51,444 nt of DNA. Origin: Bacteroidales bacterium KA00251. GTDB lineage: Bacteria; Bacteroidota; Bacteroidia; Bacteroidales; Porphyromonadaceae. A model generated the notes under the pieces. It searched no databases. It was not told where the DNA came from and was given only the letters and a program-made list of their open reading frames with translations. The DNA is taken from the NCBI GenBank assembly GCA_001552775.1, contig KQ959279.1:165442-216885 (forward strand), in the 5' to 3' direction. Positions 1-8,607 of this stretch are shown here, in pieces (within the stretch, counting starts at the first letter, position 1; each line of letters starts with the position of its first letter). The translations under genes were made by a program, and so were the position numbers.

Positions 1-152
1 ACACAGCGATTCGCCTTTATGCAACAGTCTCAATATGAATACTAATTTGCATAATCGTGTGCTGTGTGTCGATCTCCTCAGCTATAAACGCTTCCAACTC
101 CAAACAGCAACTTCTTACTTCTCAGCAGAGTAGTCTACAACAAAAAAACATA
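1..152. other. Intergenic, no gene seen
   Basis: I see no coding or RNA gene here. The first seven bases (ACACAGC) are complementary to GCTGTGT near position 61, which could be one arm of a dyad, but the window edge prevents a judgement. The stretch lies beyond the 22-bp repeat array that follows the large surface-protein gene. Confidence 0.4.
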
Positions 153-328
153 CGGAACTTTTCAGAAAATCTCTCGGAACTTTTCAGAAAATCTCTCGGA
201 ACTTTTTAGAAATTCTCTCGGAACATTTTGAGAAATCTCTCGGAACTTTTTCAAAAATCTCTCGGAACTTTTATTTCAGTCATTCGGAACTTTTATTTCA
301 GTCATTCGGAACTTTTTAGGATAGGATG
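153..328 (-). repeat. Tandem 22-bp repeat array A (8 units)
   Basis: Eight units begin with CGGAAC at 153, 175, 197, 219, 241, 263, 285 and 307, exactly 22 bp apart. Each unit continues with a T-tract and then an A-rich stretch. The last two complete units share a variant 3' half (ATTTCAGTCATT). Read on the minus strand the unit begins GTTCCG and resembles the arrays at 25817 and 38170, which lie in the opposite orientation. There are no unique spacers, so this is not CRISPR. The array is downstream of the surface-protein gene and its terminator. Function is unknown; the two-helical-turn spacing of A/T tracts could produce DNA bending or a phased protein-binding site. Confidence 0.9.
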
Positions 329-331
329 CAA

Positions 332-370
332 ATAAAAAAGCCCCCATCTCAATAAAGAGATGGGAGCTAT
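332..370 (-). terminator. Rho-independent terminator of the giant surface-protein gene
   Basis: On the minus strand a stem of about 12 bp (AGCTCCCATCTC paired with GAGATGGGGGCT, loop TTTATT) is followed by TTTTTTATT. It lies about 50 bp downstream of the stop codon at 420, so the gene appears to be transcribed alone. Confidence 0.88.
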
Positions 371-419
371 CGTAAGGATAGGACTCATGCTGCAAGCATG
401 AGCCTATTGGAGATCCCGA

Positions 420-3400
420 CTAGAAGACTAGCTTGGTACGTGCTCCAGCACAAACGGCAATGTAAGTACCTTCTGCAAGAGACAACTCTTCGCTATAGTC
501 ATTGCTAGTAGGACGAATTTGATAAAGGAGTCTACCTGACAAGTCATAGAGACTTACCAATACCCCCTGGGCATTTTTCACCGTAAGTTTATTGCCAGCA
601 AGGAACAACTCTGGCATTTCTCCGCGGATTACACCTTCATTGCCTTCAGGATTGGTAGTGTCGCCGATATTGTCGATTGCGAGGTAGGTAGGAGTCACTA
701 AACCATATTCATTCTTTACGTTTCCATCTACCGTAAAGGTGAGGCTCTTGACATTTCCAAGTTCCTTAAAGCTTACCCACGTCCACTCTTTCAGTACATT
801 CTTTTTGCCATTTCGGTAATCGGCAACAGGTATTGTTACACTCTTGCCATTGTCGGCAGTTACTTTTACTTCATAGAAGTGTCCATCTTTGAAGCCTTCG
901 GGAGTGTAGGAGTCTCCTTTCTCTACATGGTTCAGCGTGTACGAGGTAATCGATACATACATTCCGTGAAGAGGCTGTGCTATGAGAGGATCAACTAGCA
1001 TAATGGCATCATCTGCACGATAAGACTTAAAGAATACACCAAAGGACTTACTACCTTCTGCACCATGTCCACTAGGTACATTCCACTGACTTTGCTTGTA
1101 GTCAATGAAGTCTGTCTTCGTAGAGCGACTTACAGAGAATCCACTCCAAGACCCCCACTCAGCATTGTAACTATTATTGAACTTGAACGAACCACTAAAG
1201 AAAGGTTTCTTGATACGGTAGTATGCCTCTTCTCCTTCCTCATCATTGAGGGGTTCTTCAAAGGTAGCCATAGCAGGTGTACCATCCGTAGGATTTACCA
1301 CTACAAAGAAAGAGTTGCTAAGCTCTCTACCGATTTCGTCTGTTATCTTTAAGCGAACTTCAGAAGTGGCCTTGCACGTTAGTGCAGCTACAGGTACGGT
1401 AGGTGTCCACACTTCGTCTAGAGTGATATCCTTTTTATCGGCAGTCACGACTACCTTATAAGGTACAGCAGCATTCAAAGTCTTCACTTCAGGCAAAGCA
1501 TTTTCGCCTTCCTTGACAATTATATCCTTCAATTCAGCAAAGGTAGGAGCCTCGGGAGCATAACCGAAGTTGTCAATAGCTACTTTGCTACCGCCTTCAA
1601 TAGAAAGGACTTTAATCAGCCCTAAACTTTCAAGACCTACAAGTACAAAATCTTTGTCGTCGGCAAGTTTGAGGATTCGCTTTTTAGCGAGATCTGTGGT
1701 AAGCACGACTTCACCCTTACCTCTAATGAGCATGGACTTAATGAGCAAGCCCTTAGTGGTATTGGTAAGCAGAACTTCACCCTTTGTTCCATCTGCACGT
1801 GTAGCTACTCCATTGGTACCCTCTTTGGCTACTGCAAAACCTGTAAATTGCATGGTACCATCAGCAAAGGGTTTCCCTTCTTGGTAGTTTTTCACATCGT
1901 CGAAAGAGGCTGGTTGAGTAGGTAGTTCAGGCGTTTCAAAAGGTATGATAGTGATCAGCTCACTTGTCTTGTCTTCAGAGAGAGCCTTCAACACCCCATA
2001 GAGCTTATATTGTGTATTCGCTTCAAGCTCATTGAGTACAATTTCTTCTTTGGTACCAGCAATACAAGTGATTGGATCAAGTGCCAATAGAGCATCTTTT
2101 GTTGGAGCCTCTTCAGTTGCTTTTACCGCTTGGTAATACAACTTTGAAGAACGCTCAGCTACGAAGCTGATCGTAGCAGAGTTTTCAGTAGTAGCCACTA
2201 CTGTAGGCTCCTTGAGTTTTAGCTCCTTGTCGTAGTCATTTACATATTCATAGGCACCAACAGTAGGATGTTCCTTACTTCTTGGAAGGTCAGTAATATC
2301 TGTGGCTACTTCTTCCATCGGCTCACCTACATTGAATGCTTGTCCATCCTTTAGAGCTGCACTCTTAGGATCAAGGAAGGTCGGTTGTAGGAAGACAGAC
2401 TTATCATCGGTCATTCTTGCTTTCCAATCATCGAAGTTGCATTCAAAGTTAGTTACCCTGTTATCTGGATCCTTGTACTGATAGACAAAAGGCTTTTCAC
2501 TAGGACCATAATATCCATTGTGACTTACCTTCACAATCTCTTGACCGCTAAAATTGATAATAGCACCCTTTCTACTATTATAGAAGAGGTTGTTTTTTAT
2601 TACCAGATTTTTTGAAGTCTGAGCATGAAGACACATGGCAAAGGGATCGTTTTTAAACTCTTCCCCTTCAGCTCGCTCTGGCGACTCGCCCAATTCTAGA
2701 CGAATCGTATTGTGAGCAATTGTAAGGTTTTTGATCTCAGGATCTGAGAAGAAAATTCCTTTTATGCCAGGATATCTTATTGTCTTCTCATTGGCAGGGT
2801 TGGATATCACTGCACTATTATTCGCAAAGAGAGTTGAGCCCTTGTAAACCTGCTTCGCTGTAGACTTGCGAAGGAAGAAAGCAATGATACGGCTATGTTT
2901 TTCGGCAACGAGAGAGTTGTTTAGAATCTTCTCATTAGCTCCAGACAGCATTACGTCCATAGCCCATAGCTCGGCCGTAGGATTGTCTATGTTGAAGATC
3001 ATCTTGTTACCTTCAATCAAAAGGTCTTCACAAGCTCCAGTACTTGTATAGATCATCTTCGAGTAGGCGTTTTCAAATTGGTTGTTTCTAACAACTATTC
3101 CTCTAGGATTCTTGAAACTTACATTTCGTACTGGACTAATGCCTAGAGCAATTGAGCCTCCTTCGAAGCGGTTACCTTCAATCGTTACGAAGTCGCACTG
3201 GGAGAAGTTCTTTGCTCCTCCTACAACGTTTACTCCACCAAATCGACCGCTATACTGACTTGGCTCCTTCTTTTGAGATAAGATAACGCAATTTTTAAGC
3301 GTAAAATGCGAAGAGCCATTCGTTACAAAGAGGACATTGTCTGCAACTTTGACTGTAGACTTGAGAGTAAGCGCTTCCAAAGTAACATAAGGGGTATCAT

Positions 3401-6400
3401 CAATGATAAAGAGTCCTTTGGGAGCTCTGTAACCAGCTTCACTAGCATCAGCCTTATGAGTAATTGTTACATCTTGAGCCTTGCCCGTCTTACTGATAAA
3501 CTTGATAGGATTGTTGGCAGAGGCACCAGGTATGCCTTCCATTTTAAACATTCCTTCGTAAACACCAGCACAGAGCTGGAATGTAACGGGACCAGACACA
3601 CCAGCCTTCAGAGCCTTGAGAGCATCAGTGAGAGTAGAATATGCGGCTCCCTCTTCTGCCCCTACAATGTATTCACCATTAAGACCTTCTTTGATTGCCA
3701 CTAGAGCCTTTTTGTCGGTAATGGCCTCGTCTCCAAGTTGTGTAAGTGTAACTGCGACTTCACCACCTTCTACACTCTCTTTGGGAGCATCTATAGACAC
3801 AAAGCCATATACCTCACCATTGAGCTCGTAAAGATTTTCATCTTGAATTAGGAAAACATCGCTTCCTTCTTGTTTTACACCTTCTACAGTTTGCAATCCC
3901 TTAGAGAAGAGATTTTCTTTGCCTGCAAAGCTTAAATGTACAGCAGCAGCATGGGGTGCAGACACCTTGATTGCAGGAAGCTTTGCTCCTTTATTTTCGC
4001 CTTGAATAGTAAAAGCCAAGTCGAACACGGGGATGTACGTCTGACCATAGAGTGCCTCTTGCTTGTCTCTTGCTGTGGACGTTACCTTTGTAACCTTTCT
4101 TTCAGAAGGGACTTTTGATGTTACATCTATCTTCCAACCAGACTGTTTAAGACTGCGAGATACTTTCTTTTCAATTTTCACTGTAAGAGCACCTCCTTGT
4201 GCAAGTGTACCCCAGCAAAAGTTTTGTGGAACCTTATTGTCAATCTCTAGAATTAGCTTATCATCATCGACCTTTGTTCCATCATAAATAAACATTTTGC
4301 AGGTACGGAGGAGTTCTATTTCCTTGATGTCAAACACAACGATTTCACCCTCTTTGGCAGGGAGGAAAGTAACGACAGTTTCGTATTTATCCTCAGTCAT
4401 GTTGCCGTCAGAGCCACCTTCATCGGTGTAAAGAATAGAAGTTCCTTCAGATAGCTTATAGGTCTTAGGAGCTCCAGAAGTATGCTGTTCTACAATATTG
4501 ACAAAGTTCTTTTCAATAGGAGTTGAAGGCGCTGCAACTTCAAAAGGATCTTCACCTTTTATGGTAAGTTTGGTAAAGCGATAAGATAGCTTGCTGTCTC
4601 CTTTTGCCGCGTCATTAGCGATAACCTTTAAGACAAAAGTATTAGGACCCTCTACTACAGAAAGAGGATTTTCGGTAGAAAAGGCAAAGCTCAATAAATC
4701 TGAAGAAGAGGAAGAAGCGACTTCACTTACTAGCTTTTCTTCACTACCAATTACTTGATAGAGCTTATACTGCTTAGCAAGGCTATGGTTTCCTTTGGCT
4801 TCAACTTCGATGCTTTCGTAAATACGAGGAGAGGCGTAGCTTGCTGCACTGAGCTCTAGTTTTGCAATAGGAGCCTCTTCTGTACTGAGTAGAGAAACAA
4901 AGGTATTTCCAAGAGCTTCTTGCTGGATTTGTTTGACTCCTATACGTGGCGCTTTTACCGCAGATGCCGTAGCCTTCCAACCTTTTCCAGAATAGCCACC
5001 TTTTATGTTTATGACTACTGTCATTGTACGACCTGAAGAGAAAAGTGTTTCTCCTGGTCCTACAGACTTATTGTCTTTTGTGGCTTTCCACAGCAAAGGA
5101 GCCGTAGCATCTGCTCCATCATAAACAGTAAACTCAGGCGTATTTCCATAGCTAGGAAAATTGAGTTCAAAGCTTGCAAAATTAAGTGTTACGACATCAC
5201 CTTCGTTGGGAGCCGTGAATGTAATGATTCGTTGTCCAGCATCAGTTGTATAGTTATCACTATACTTTCCTCTTTCATGGACAAACTGCCACGGGGAGTA
5301 TAAGGTTACATTTTGTGAACCGATTGTAGCGACAACTGTATTTTCAATTTTTCCTGTTATTTCTGTGCTCTCTGCAGGACTCTTTTGCGTGCCCTTTACA
5401 CTCTTTACTTCAACGAGGGAGAGTTTATAAGTGGCACCGCTTTCACACTTATCGTTGATCGAAACTTGGATCGAGAAAGTGTTTTTATTTTGTCCTAATG
5501 CAAAGGGAGTAGCAAGTTTAATCTCTGCAGTCGAAGCATTGTCTAGTCCTGTCGCTCGTCCTAGTTCTTTTGTCCCAGTAGCATTGTAGATTGCTATTTC
5601 AGAAATAGGTCCTTCAAGTTTGAAGGATAGAGAGGACAACTCTAGTGGAGCAGCACTATACTGAGTAGTAATACCGAGTGTAGCTACTTCTACATTTTTT
5701 GAAATCGCAGAAAGGGGGTTATCTAGTTTTTTAGGAGTAACAGCAACCTCTTTAAAAGCCATGGGCTGAGGTACCTCTGCCTTTACGGTAGCAACAAATC
5801 CAGCCTTTGTATAAGCTGTAATACTTTTTAGCGTTACCAATAGGCTACCATCCTCAGCAGTTGAGTATACAGTTCCAAGCTCTTTAAGGAAAGTTTGCAT
5901 CAAAGAAGCAGTAGCGAGATCGCTTCCACTATATACCTTAAGAATATCATTTTTGCCTACAGATGAGGTATCAAAAAGTTGGAGATTGGTAAACTCAATG
6001 ACCACTTTCTTTGAAGGATCTGCAGGTTTAAAAATTGTCTTCCCCTGGAAGTTGTTGCTTATATTACCATTCGCTCCTCCATCATCATAGAAGGTAAGAG
6101 GTTGATCTACGATATAGATTGAAGAAGGCGCTTCCATAAAAGCTTCAGGGACAAGTGTGAGTTTACAGCTCTTAGCTGGCTCTAATTTCTTTTCCCCTGT
6201 ACCAAGGGTAATACTTTCTATGGATAGAGTCTTTTCAGCATTCTTTGCAACAGAGGGATCTACATCGCCTTTGATAATAATGGGAGTAGTTCCAATATTG
6301 AGGAGTGTAGCAGGTACCTCTCCACTTGTGGGGTCAAACGCTACAGCATCCTTTTTTCCAACTATCACTTTAAGATTTGAGAAAGCATTATCCAATCCTT

Positions 6401-7043
6401 TTATCTTTAACGACTTCAGTTCAAGAGGATTCTCATTGCCTTCTGTGATGATATCAAAAGCAAGTACAGTTGCTTGCTTTTTCCCAATTGATACTCGAGG
6501 TGCTTCTTCATGGAACTTAACCTCTTTGTAGGTCATTGGACCTGCCACAGGCTGCGTCACTTCTGCAACAAGGTCGCATCCATAAACTGACTTCAGCACC
6601 AAAGTAATCACACCATCCGCACTGCTACTTTGGAAAGAAGCAGGGATATCGTTTGGTGTGAGTACACGCTCAGCTCTAGGGATACTATTGTCTGTACCTC
6701 CAAAGCCGTCATCTTCCTCATCCCACTGTTTTACTCCACTGTAGAGATGGAGTTGTGGCTCACCAAATCTACCCTTGCTAAAGGTAGTGATCTTAATAGT
6801 AAGAGGGAGCCCAGGTTGAGCAGGTTTAAGTCTCACCATAGAGGTGACACTTTTAGATGATTTACTGACTCCACCGGAATCGTAGAGCGTGAGATTCCCG
6901 TCTACAGTATACTCTCTTACTTGCCAGTCTGTCTCCGGCATAGTTGCCGTTGTTTGGGCATAGAGAGCAGCTGTAGACCAGAAGCCTAAAGAAACGACAA
7001 GCACGGTGAGCAACCGACTTATCGATAGTAGATTTCGCTTCAT
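420..7043 (-). CDS. Giant T9SS-secreted surface protein with CUB-like, beta-helix, FN3 and DUF4465 domains; candidate cobamide-binding protein
   Basis: The protein has 2207 residues. It starts with a signal peptide (about 1-30, ending ALYAQ). Four CUB-like domains follow at about 42-160, 308-425, 572-695 and 858-975 (motifs such as YDDGG, YTDEGG, VYDGAD, IYDGTK). Beta-sandwich linkers between them resemble sialidase N-terminal modules. A pectin-lyase-like right-handed beta-helix spans about 1120-1605, an FN3-like domain 1608-1705, a DUF4465-like domain 1927-2128 (WGSWSGFSVS, TPTYLAIDNI) and a T9SS type A sorting domain the last 75 residues (LYDLSGRLLY, GTYIAV). A cobalamin riboswitch occupies the leader, so expression should fall when cobalamin is plentiful. 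I recall DUF4465 from surface B12-binding proteins (BtuH) of Bacteroides. Cobamide capture is therefore my inference; adhesion or glycan binding by the other domains is equally open. No btuB-like partner is in the window. Confidence 0.85.
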   Translation of the reverse strand: MKRNLLSISRLLTVLVVSLGFWSTAALYAQTTATMPETDWQVREYTVDGNLTLYDSGGVSKSSKSVTSMVRLKPAQPGLPLTIKITTFSKGRFGEPQLHLYSGVKQWDEEDDGFGGTDNSIPRAERVLTPNDIPASFQSSSADGVITLVLKSVYGCDLVAEVTQPVAGPMTYKEVKFHEEAPRVSIGKKQATVLAFDIITEGNENPLELKSLKIKGLDNAFSNLKVIVGKKDAVAFDPTSGEVPATLLNIGTTPIIIKGDVDPSVAKNAEKTLSIESITLGTGEKKLEPAKSCKLTLVPEAFMEAPSSIYIVDQPLTFYDDGGANGNISNNFQGKTIFKPADPSKKVVIEFTNLQLFDTSSVGKNDILKVYSGSDLATASLMQTFLKELGTVYSTAEDGSLLVTLKSITAYTKAGFVATVKAEVPQPMAFKEVAVTPKKLDNPLSAISKNVEVATLGITTQYSAAPLELSSLSFKLEGPISEIAIYNATGTKELGRATGLDNASTAEIKLATPFALGQNKNTFSIQVSINDKCESGATYKLSLVEVKSVKGTQKSPAESTEITGKIENTVVATIGSQNVTLYSPWQFVHERGKYSDNYTTDAGQRIITFTAPNEGDVVTLNFASFELNFPSYGNTPEFTVYDGADATAPLLWKATKDNKSVGPGETLFSSGRTMTVVINIKGGYSGKGWKATASAVKAPRIGVKQIQQEALGNTFVSLLSTEEAPIAKLELSAASYASPRIYESIEVEAKGNHSLAKQYKLYQVIGSEEKLVSEVASSSSSDLLSFAFSTENPLSVVEGPNTFVLKVIANDAAKGDSKLSYRFTKLTIKGEDPFEVAAPSTPIEKNFVNIVEQHTSGAPKTYKLSEGTSILYTDEGGSDGNMTEDKYETVVTFLPAKEGEIVVFDIKEIELLRTCKMFIYDGTKVDDDKLILEIDNKVPQNFCWGTLAQGGALTVKIEKKVSRSLKQSGWKIDVTSKVPSERKVTKVTSTARDKQEALYGQTYIPVFDLAFTIQGENKGAKLPAIKVSAPHAAAVHLSFAGKENLFSKGLQTVEGVKQEGSDVFLIQDENLYELNGEVYGFVSIDAPKESVEGGEVAVTLTQLGDEAITDKKALVAIKEGLNGEYIVGAEEGAAYSTLTDALKALKAGVSGPVTFQLCAGVYEGMFKMEGIPGASANNPIKFISKTGKAQDVTITHKADASEAGYRAPKGLFIIDDTPYVTLEALTLKSTVKVADNVLFVTNGSSHFTLKNCVILSQKKEPSQYSGRFGGVNVVGGAKNFSQCDFVTIEGNRFEGGSIALGISPVRNVSFKNPRGIVVRNNQFENAYSKMIYTSTGACEDLLIEGNKMIFNIDNPTAELWAMDVMLSGANEKILNNSLVAEKHSRIIAFFLRKSTAKQVYKGSTLFANNSAVISNPANEKTIRYPGIKGIFFSDPEIKNLTIAHNTIRLELGESPERAEGEEFKNDPFAMCLHAQTSKNLVIKNNLFYNSRKGAIINFSGQEIVKVSHNGYYGPSEKPFVYQYKDPDNRVTNFECNFDDWKARMTDDKSVFLQPTFLDPKSAALKDGQAFNVGEPMEEVATDITDLPRSKEHPTVGAYEYVNDYDKELKLKEPTVVATTENSATISFVAERSSKLYYQAVKATEEAPTKDALLALDPITCIAGTKEEIVLNELEANTQYKLYGVLKALSEDKTSELITIIPFETPELPTQPASFDDVKNYQEGKPFADGTMQFTGFAVAKEGTNGVATRADGTKGEVLLTNTTKGLLIKSMLIRGKGEVVLTTDLAKKRILKLADDKDFVLVGLESLGLIKVLSIEGGSKVAIDNFGYAPEAPTFAELKDIIVKEGENALPEVKTLNAAVPYKVVVTADKKDITLDEVWTPTVPVAALTCKATSEVRLKITDEIGRELSNSFFVVVNPTDGTPAMATFEEPLNDEEGEEAYYRIKKPFFSGSFKFNNSYNAEWGSWSGFSVSRSTKTDFIDYKQSQWNVPSGHGAEGSKSFGVFFKSYRADDAIMLVDPLIAQPLHGMYVSITSYTLNHVEKGDSYTPEGFKDGHFYEVKVTADNGKSVTIPVADYRNGKKNVLKEWTWVSFKELGNVKSLTFTVDGNVKNEYGLVTPTYLAIDNIGDTTNPEGNEGVIRGEMPELFLAGNKLTVKNAQGVLVSLYDLSGRLLYQIRPTSNDYSEELSLAEGTYIAVCAGARTKLVF

Positions 7044-7100
7044 AGGTCTAAATAATAATGATTAATTGTATCTTCAAATAAAAGGATCGCCACCCAGCAT

Positions 7101-7191
7101 TTCGAGGAATACCGAGTAGGCATAACCATGATAAAAGAGAGGTAATCCAAAGAGGTACCGACTCTAGTACTTCACCTTCCTCTTCCTCGAA
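7101..7191 (-). promoter_or_regulatory. Possible expression-platform pairing of the cobalamin riboswitch
   Basis: Between the aptamer and the start codon the minus strand holds TTCGAGGAA (7183-7191) and its exact complement TTCCTCGAA (7101-7109), 73 nt apart. They could close a long hairpin in the leader. There is no clear U-run after it, so if it is the switching element it more likely acts on translation or RNA stability than on termination. The assignment is tentative. Confidence 0.35.
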
Positions 7192-7206
7192 AAAAAGATG
7201 ATTAAA

Positions 7207-7440
7207 CAGAGAAGGCAGGTCTTCCGGCTTTTCCCTGCTTGGATAGTGCCCCTTCTCCCCTCATTCTCCTACTTTCAGGCAACTAGTCTCAAAAATAGAG
7301 ACTAGAGGGAATGGGTTATAGATATACTTCCCAAGCAATTACAGGAAACACGGCAGCGGGACTGCGGAGGATTTACACCTCTCTTCCCTTTTCATCACAC
7401 TCCTCAGAACCGAAGAGGCGACACCTTCTGCTTTCCTCTG
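7207..7440 (-). promoter_or_regulatory. Cobalamin riboswitch
   Basis: Read on the minus strand, the conserved elements appear in the right order. There is a closing helix CAGAGGAA (7433-7440) with TTCTCTG (7207-7213), then AAGGGAAG (7383-7390), then a core TAAATCCTCCGCAGTCCCGC (7357-7376), and the B12 box AGCCGGAAGACCTGCC (7214-7229). Total length of about 234 nt is typical of the class. It lies 160 nt upstream of the giant surface-protein gene on the same strand, and no other gene intervenes. By family knowledge it binds a cobalamin and represses the downstream gene. Confidence 0.93.
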
Positions 7441-7448
7441 CAAAGGTA
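7441..7448 (-). promoter_or_regulatory. -7 promoter box for the riboswitch leader
   Basis: The minus strand reads TACCTTTG, matching the Bacteroidota -7 consensus TAnnTTTG. It directly abuts the 5' end of the aptamer, as expected if the transcript starts with the riboswitch. I cannot identify a convincing -33 TTG at 19-21 nt upstream. Confidence 0.6.
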
Positions 7449-7523
7449 CGAAAATAAAAGAGCTTATTTCTTTGCCTTGATATAGGGATATTTACAACAT
7501 TTATTTTCCCTTCTACATTATGC

Positions 7524-7552
7524 AAAAAGAGTGAACTGAAAAGATCACTCTT
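7524..7552 (-). terminator. Terminator of the DUF805/OmpH operon
   Basis: An 8-bp stem (AAGAGTGA with TCACTCTT, 10-nt loop) is followed on the minus strand by TTTTTGC. It lies 125 bp beyond the stop codon of the DUF805 gene. The rest of 7449-7676 shows no gene. Confidence 0.65.
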
Positions 7553-7676
7553 CTCAATTCACTCTTCATTTTACTCGTTATTTGCCAGCGAACAGCTTAA
7601 AACATCGCTCCTCTATAAGAAAGAATCTCTACAACTAAGATCTCCATCTAACAAAAAAGAACACTTCATTTGAGAC

Positions 7677-8582
7677 TCAACCTTCTACTTCATCAGTAGG
7701 AATAGCCCCATAGGCATTTTCGTGAGGGTCTGAGGGTAGTAAAGAAAAAACAAACAGTACAATATATCCCGCTACTGGAAGTAGATAGAATAACAGAAAC
7801 CACGCAGATTTTCCAGTATCATGCAATCTCCTAGAAGTAACGGACAGCAAAGGGAGAAGAAAAACAATCGAATAAACAAATCCACCCCAAGAAGAGGAAA
7901 GGATCCCTAGAAAAGGGTCAAAGCCCATCCATCTATTAACGGCAAAGTCATAATAGGAGGTAAGGACATTGCTTTCTGCACTGATAATAAGACCACCCAA
8001 CACAAAGAAAAGGATAAAACTCCAAAACTCCGTTATAGAGGCACGACCCCCAAATGATACAAAGTTTTTAAGACAATAGACATAATGCTGCCACAGAGAT
8101 TTCTTTGAGCTCTTTTTGTACAGAGATCTTTCCTCTCGTGGAGCCTGAGTTGTCGATTGATTACTCTCAGAATACAAAGGGGGAATAGGAGGGATTACAA
8201 AACCGTCTGGCGTCTTTATTTCGTGAGCAGTTTTTTTCTCTACATCAAGACAAATCTGAAGTTCGGGAAAGTAGCTTACCTCCTTCCAGTCATCGTATCC
8301 TTCCGTCCAAGCATACCTTGCCTCTTTCAATAGCGTGTGATCGGCCATAAGCTTGGAGTACTCATAGCTACCCAAGATACCTCTTTCATTCGCAAGATGG
8401 TAGACCCGTTCCTCTCTCTCTTTTGCATTTGTGGAGAGTACCTCTTCAATGGTCTGTCGTCCTCTTTCTTTAGATATTACAATAGTCTCCTTATGAAGAT
8501 GGATTTCCGCTAGTCCAAGCTCTGTAAATAGCTTTTCCTGACTCTGCGACTGGGGTACTTCTATTCGGTAAAGATATTGCAT
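7677..8582 (-). CDS. DUF805 family inner-membrane protein with GYF_2-like N-terminal segment
   Basis: The 301-residue protein has two parts. Residues 1-160 are soluble; the stretch YAWTEGYDDWKEVSYFPEL near residue 90 resembles the GYF_2 (DUF4339) peptide-binding fold. Residues 165-301 match DUF805, with FGGRASITEFW before the first membrane helix, RRLHDTGKSAWF before the last two, and a terminal NAYG. About four membrane helices are visible. DUF805 has no settled biochemical role. It is the last gene of a three-gene minus-strand cluster, 25 bp after the OmpH-like lipoprotein gene, which suggests an envelope function. Confidence 0.8.
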   Translation of the reverse strand: MQYLYRIEVPQSQSQEKLFTELGLAEIHLHKETIVISKERGRQTIEEVLSTNAKEREERVYHLANERGILGSYEYSKLMADHTLLKEARYAWTEGYDDWKEVSYFPELQICLDVEKKTAHEIKTPDGFVIPPIPPLYSESNQSTTQAPREERSLYKKSSKKSLWQHYVYCLKNFVSFGGRASITEFWSFILFFVLGGLIISAESNVLTSYYDFAVNRWMGFDPFLGILSSSWGGFVYSIVFLLPLLSVTSRRLHDTGKSAWFLLFYLLPVAGYIVLFVFSLLPSDPHENAYGAIPTDEVEG

Positions 8583-8607
8583 GACTGAAGCTGTAATAAA
8601 AGATTAA

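Noticed and set aside
153-328. Possible CRISPR array
   Set aside because: The units are 22 bp and directly adjacent, with no unique spacers and no cas genes in the window.
7207-7440. Other riboswitch classes (TPP, SAM, FMN) for the leader
   Set aside because: The B12 box and the conserved core with CAGTCCCGC are specific to the cobalamin class; no TPP or SAM core motifs are present.
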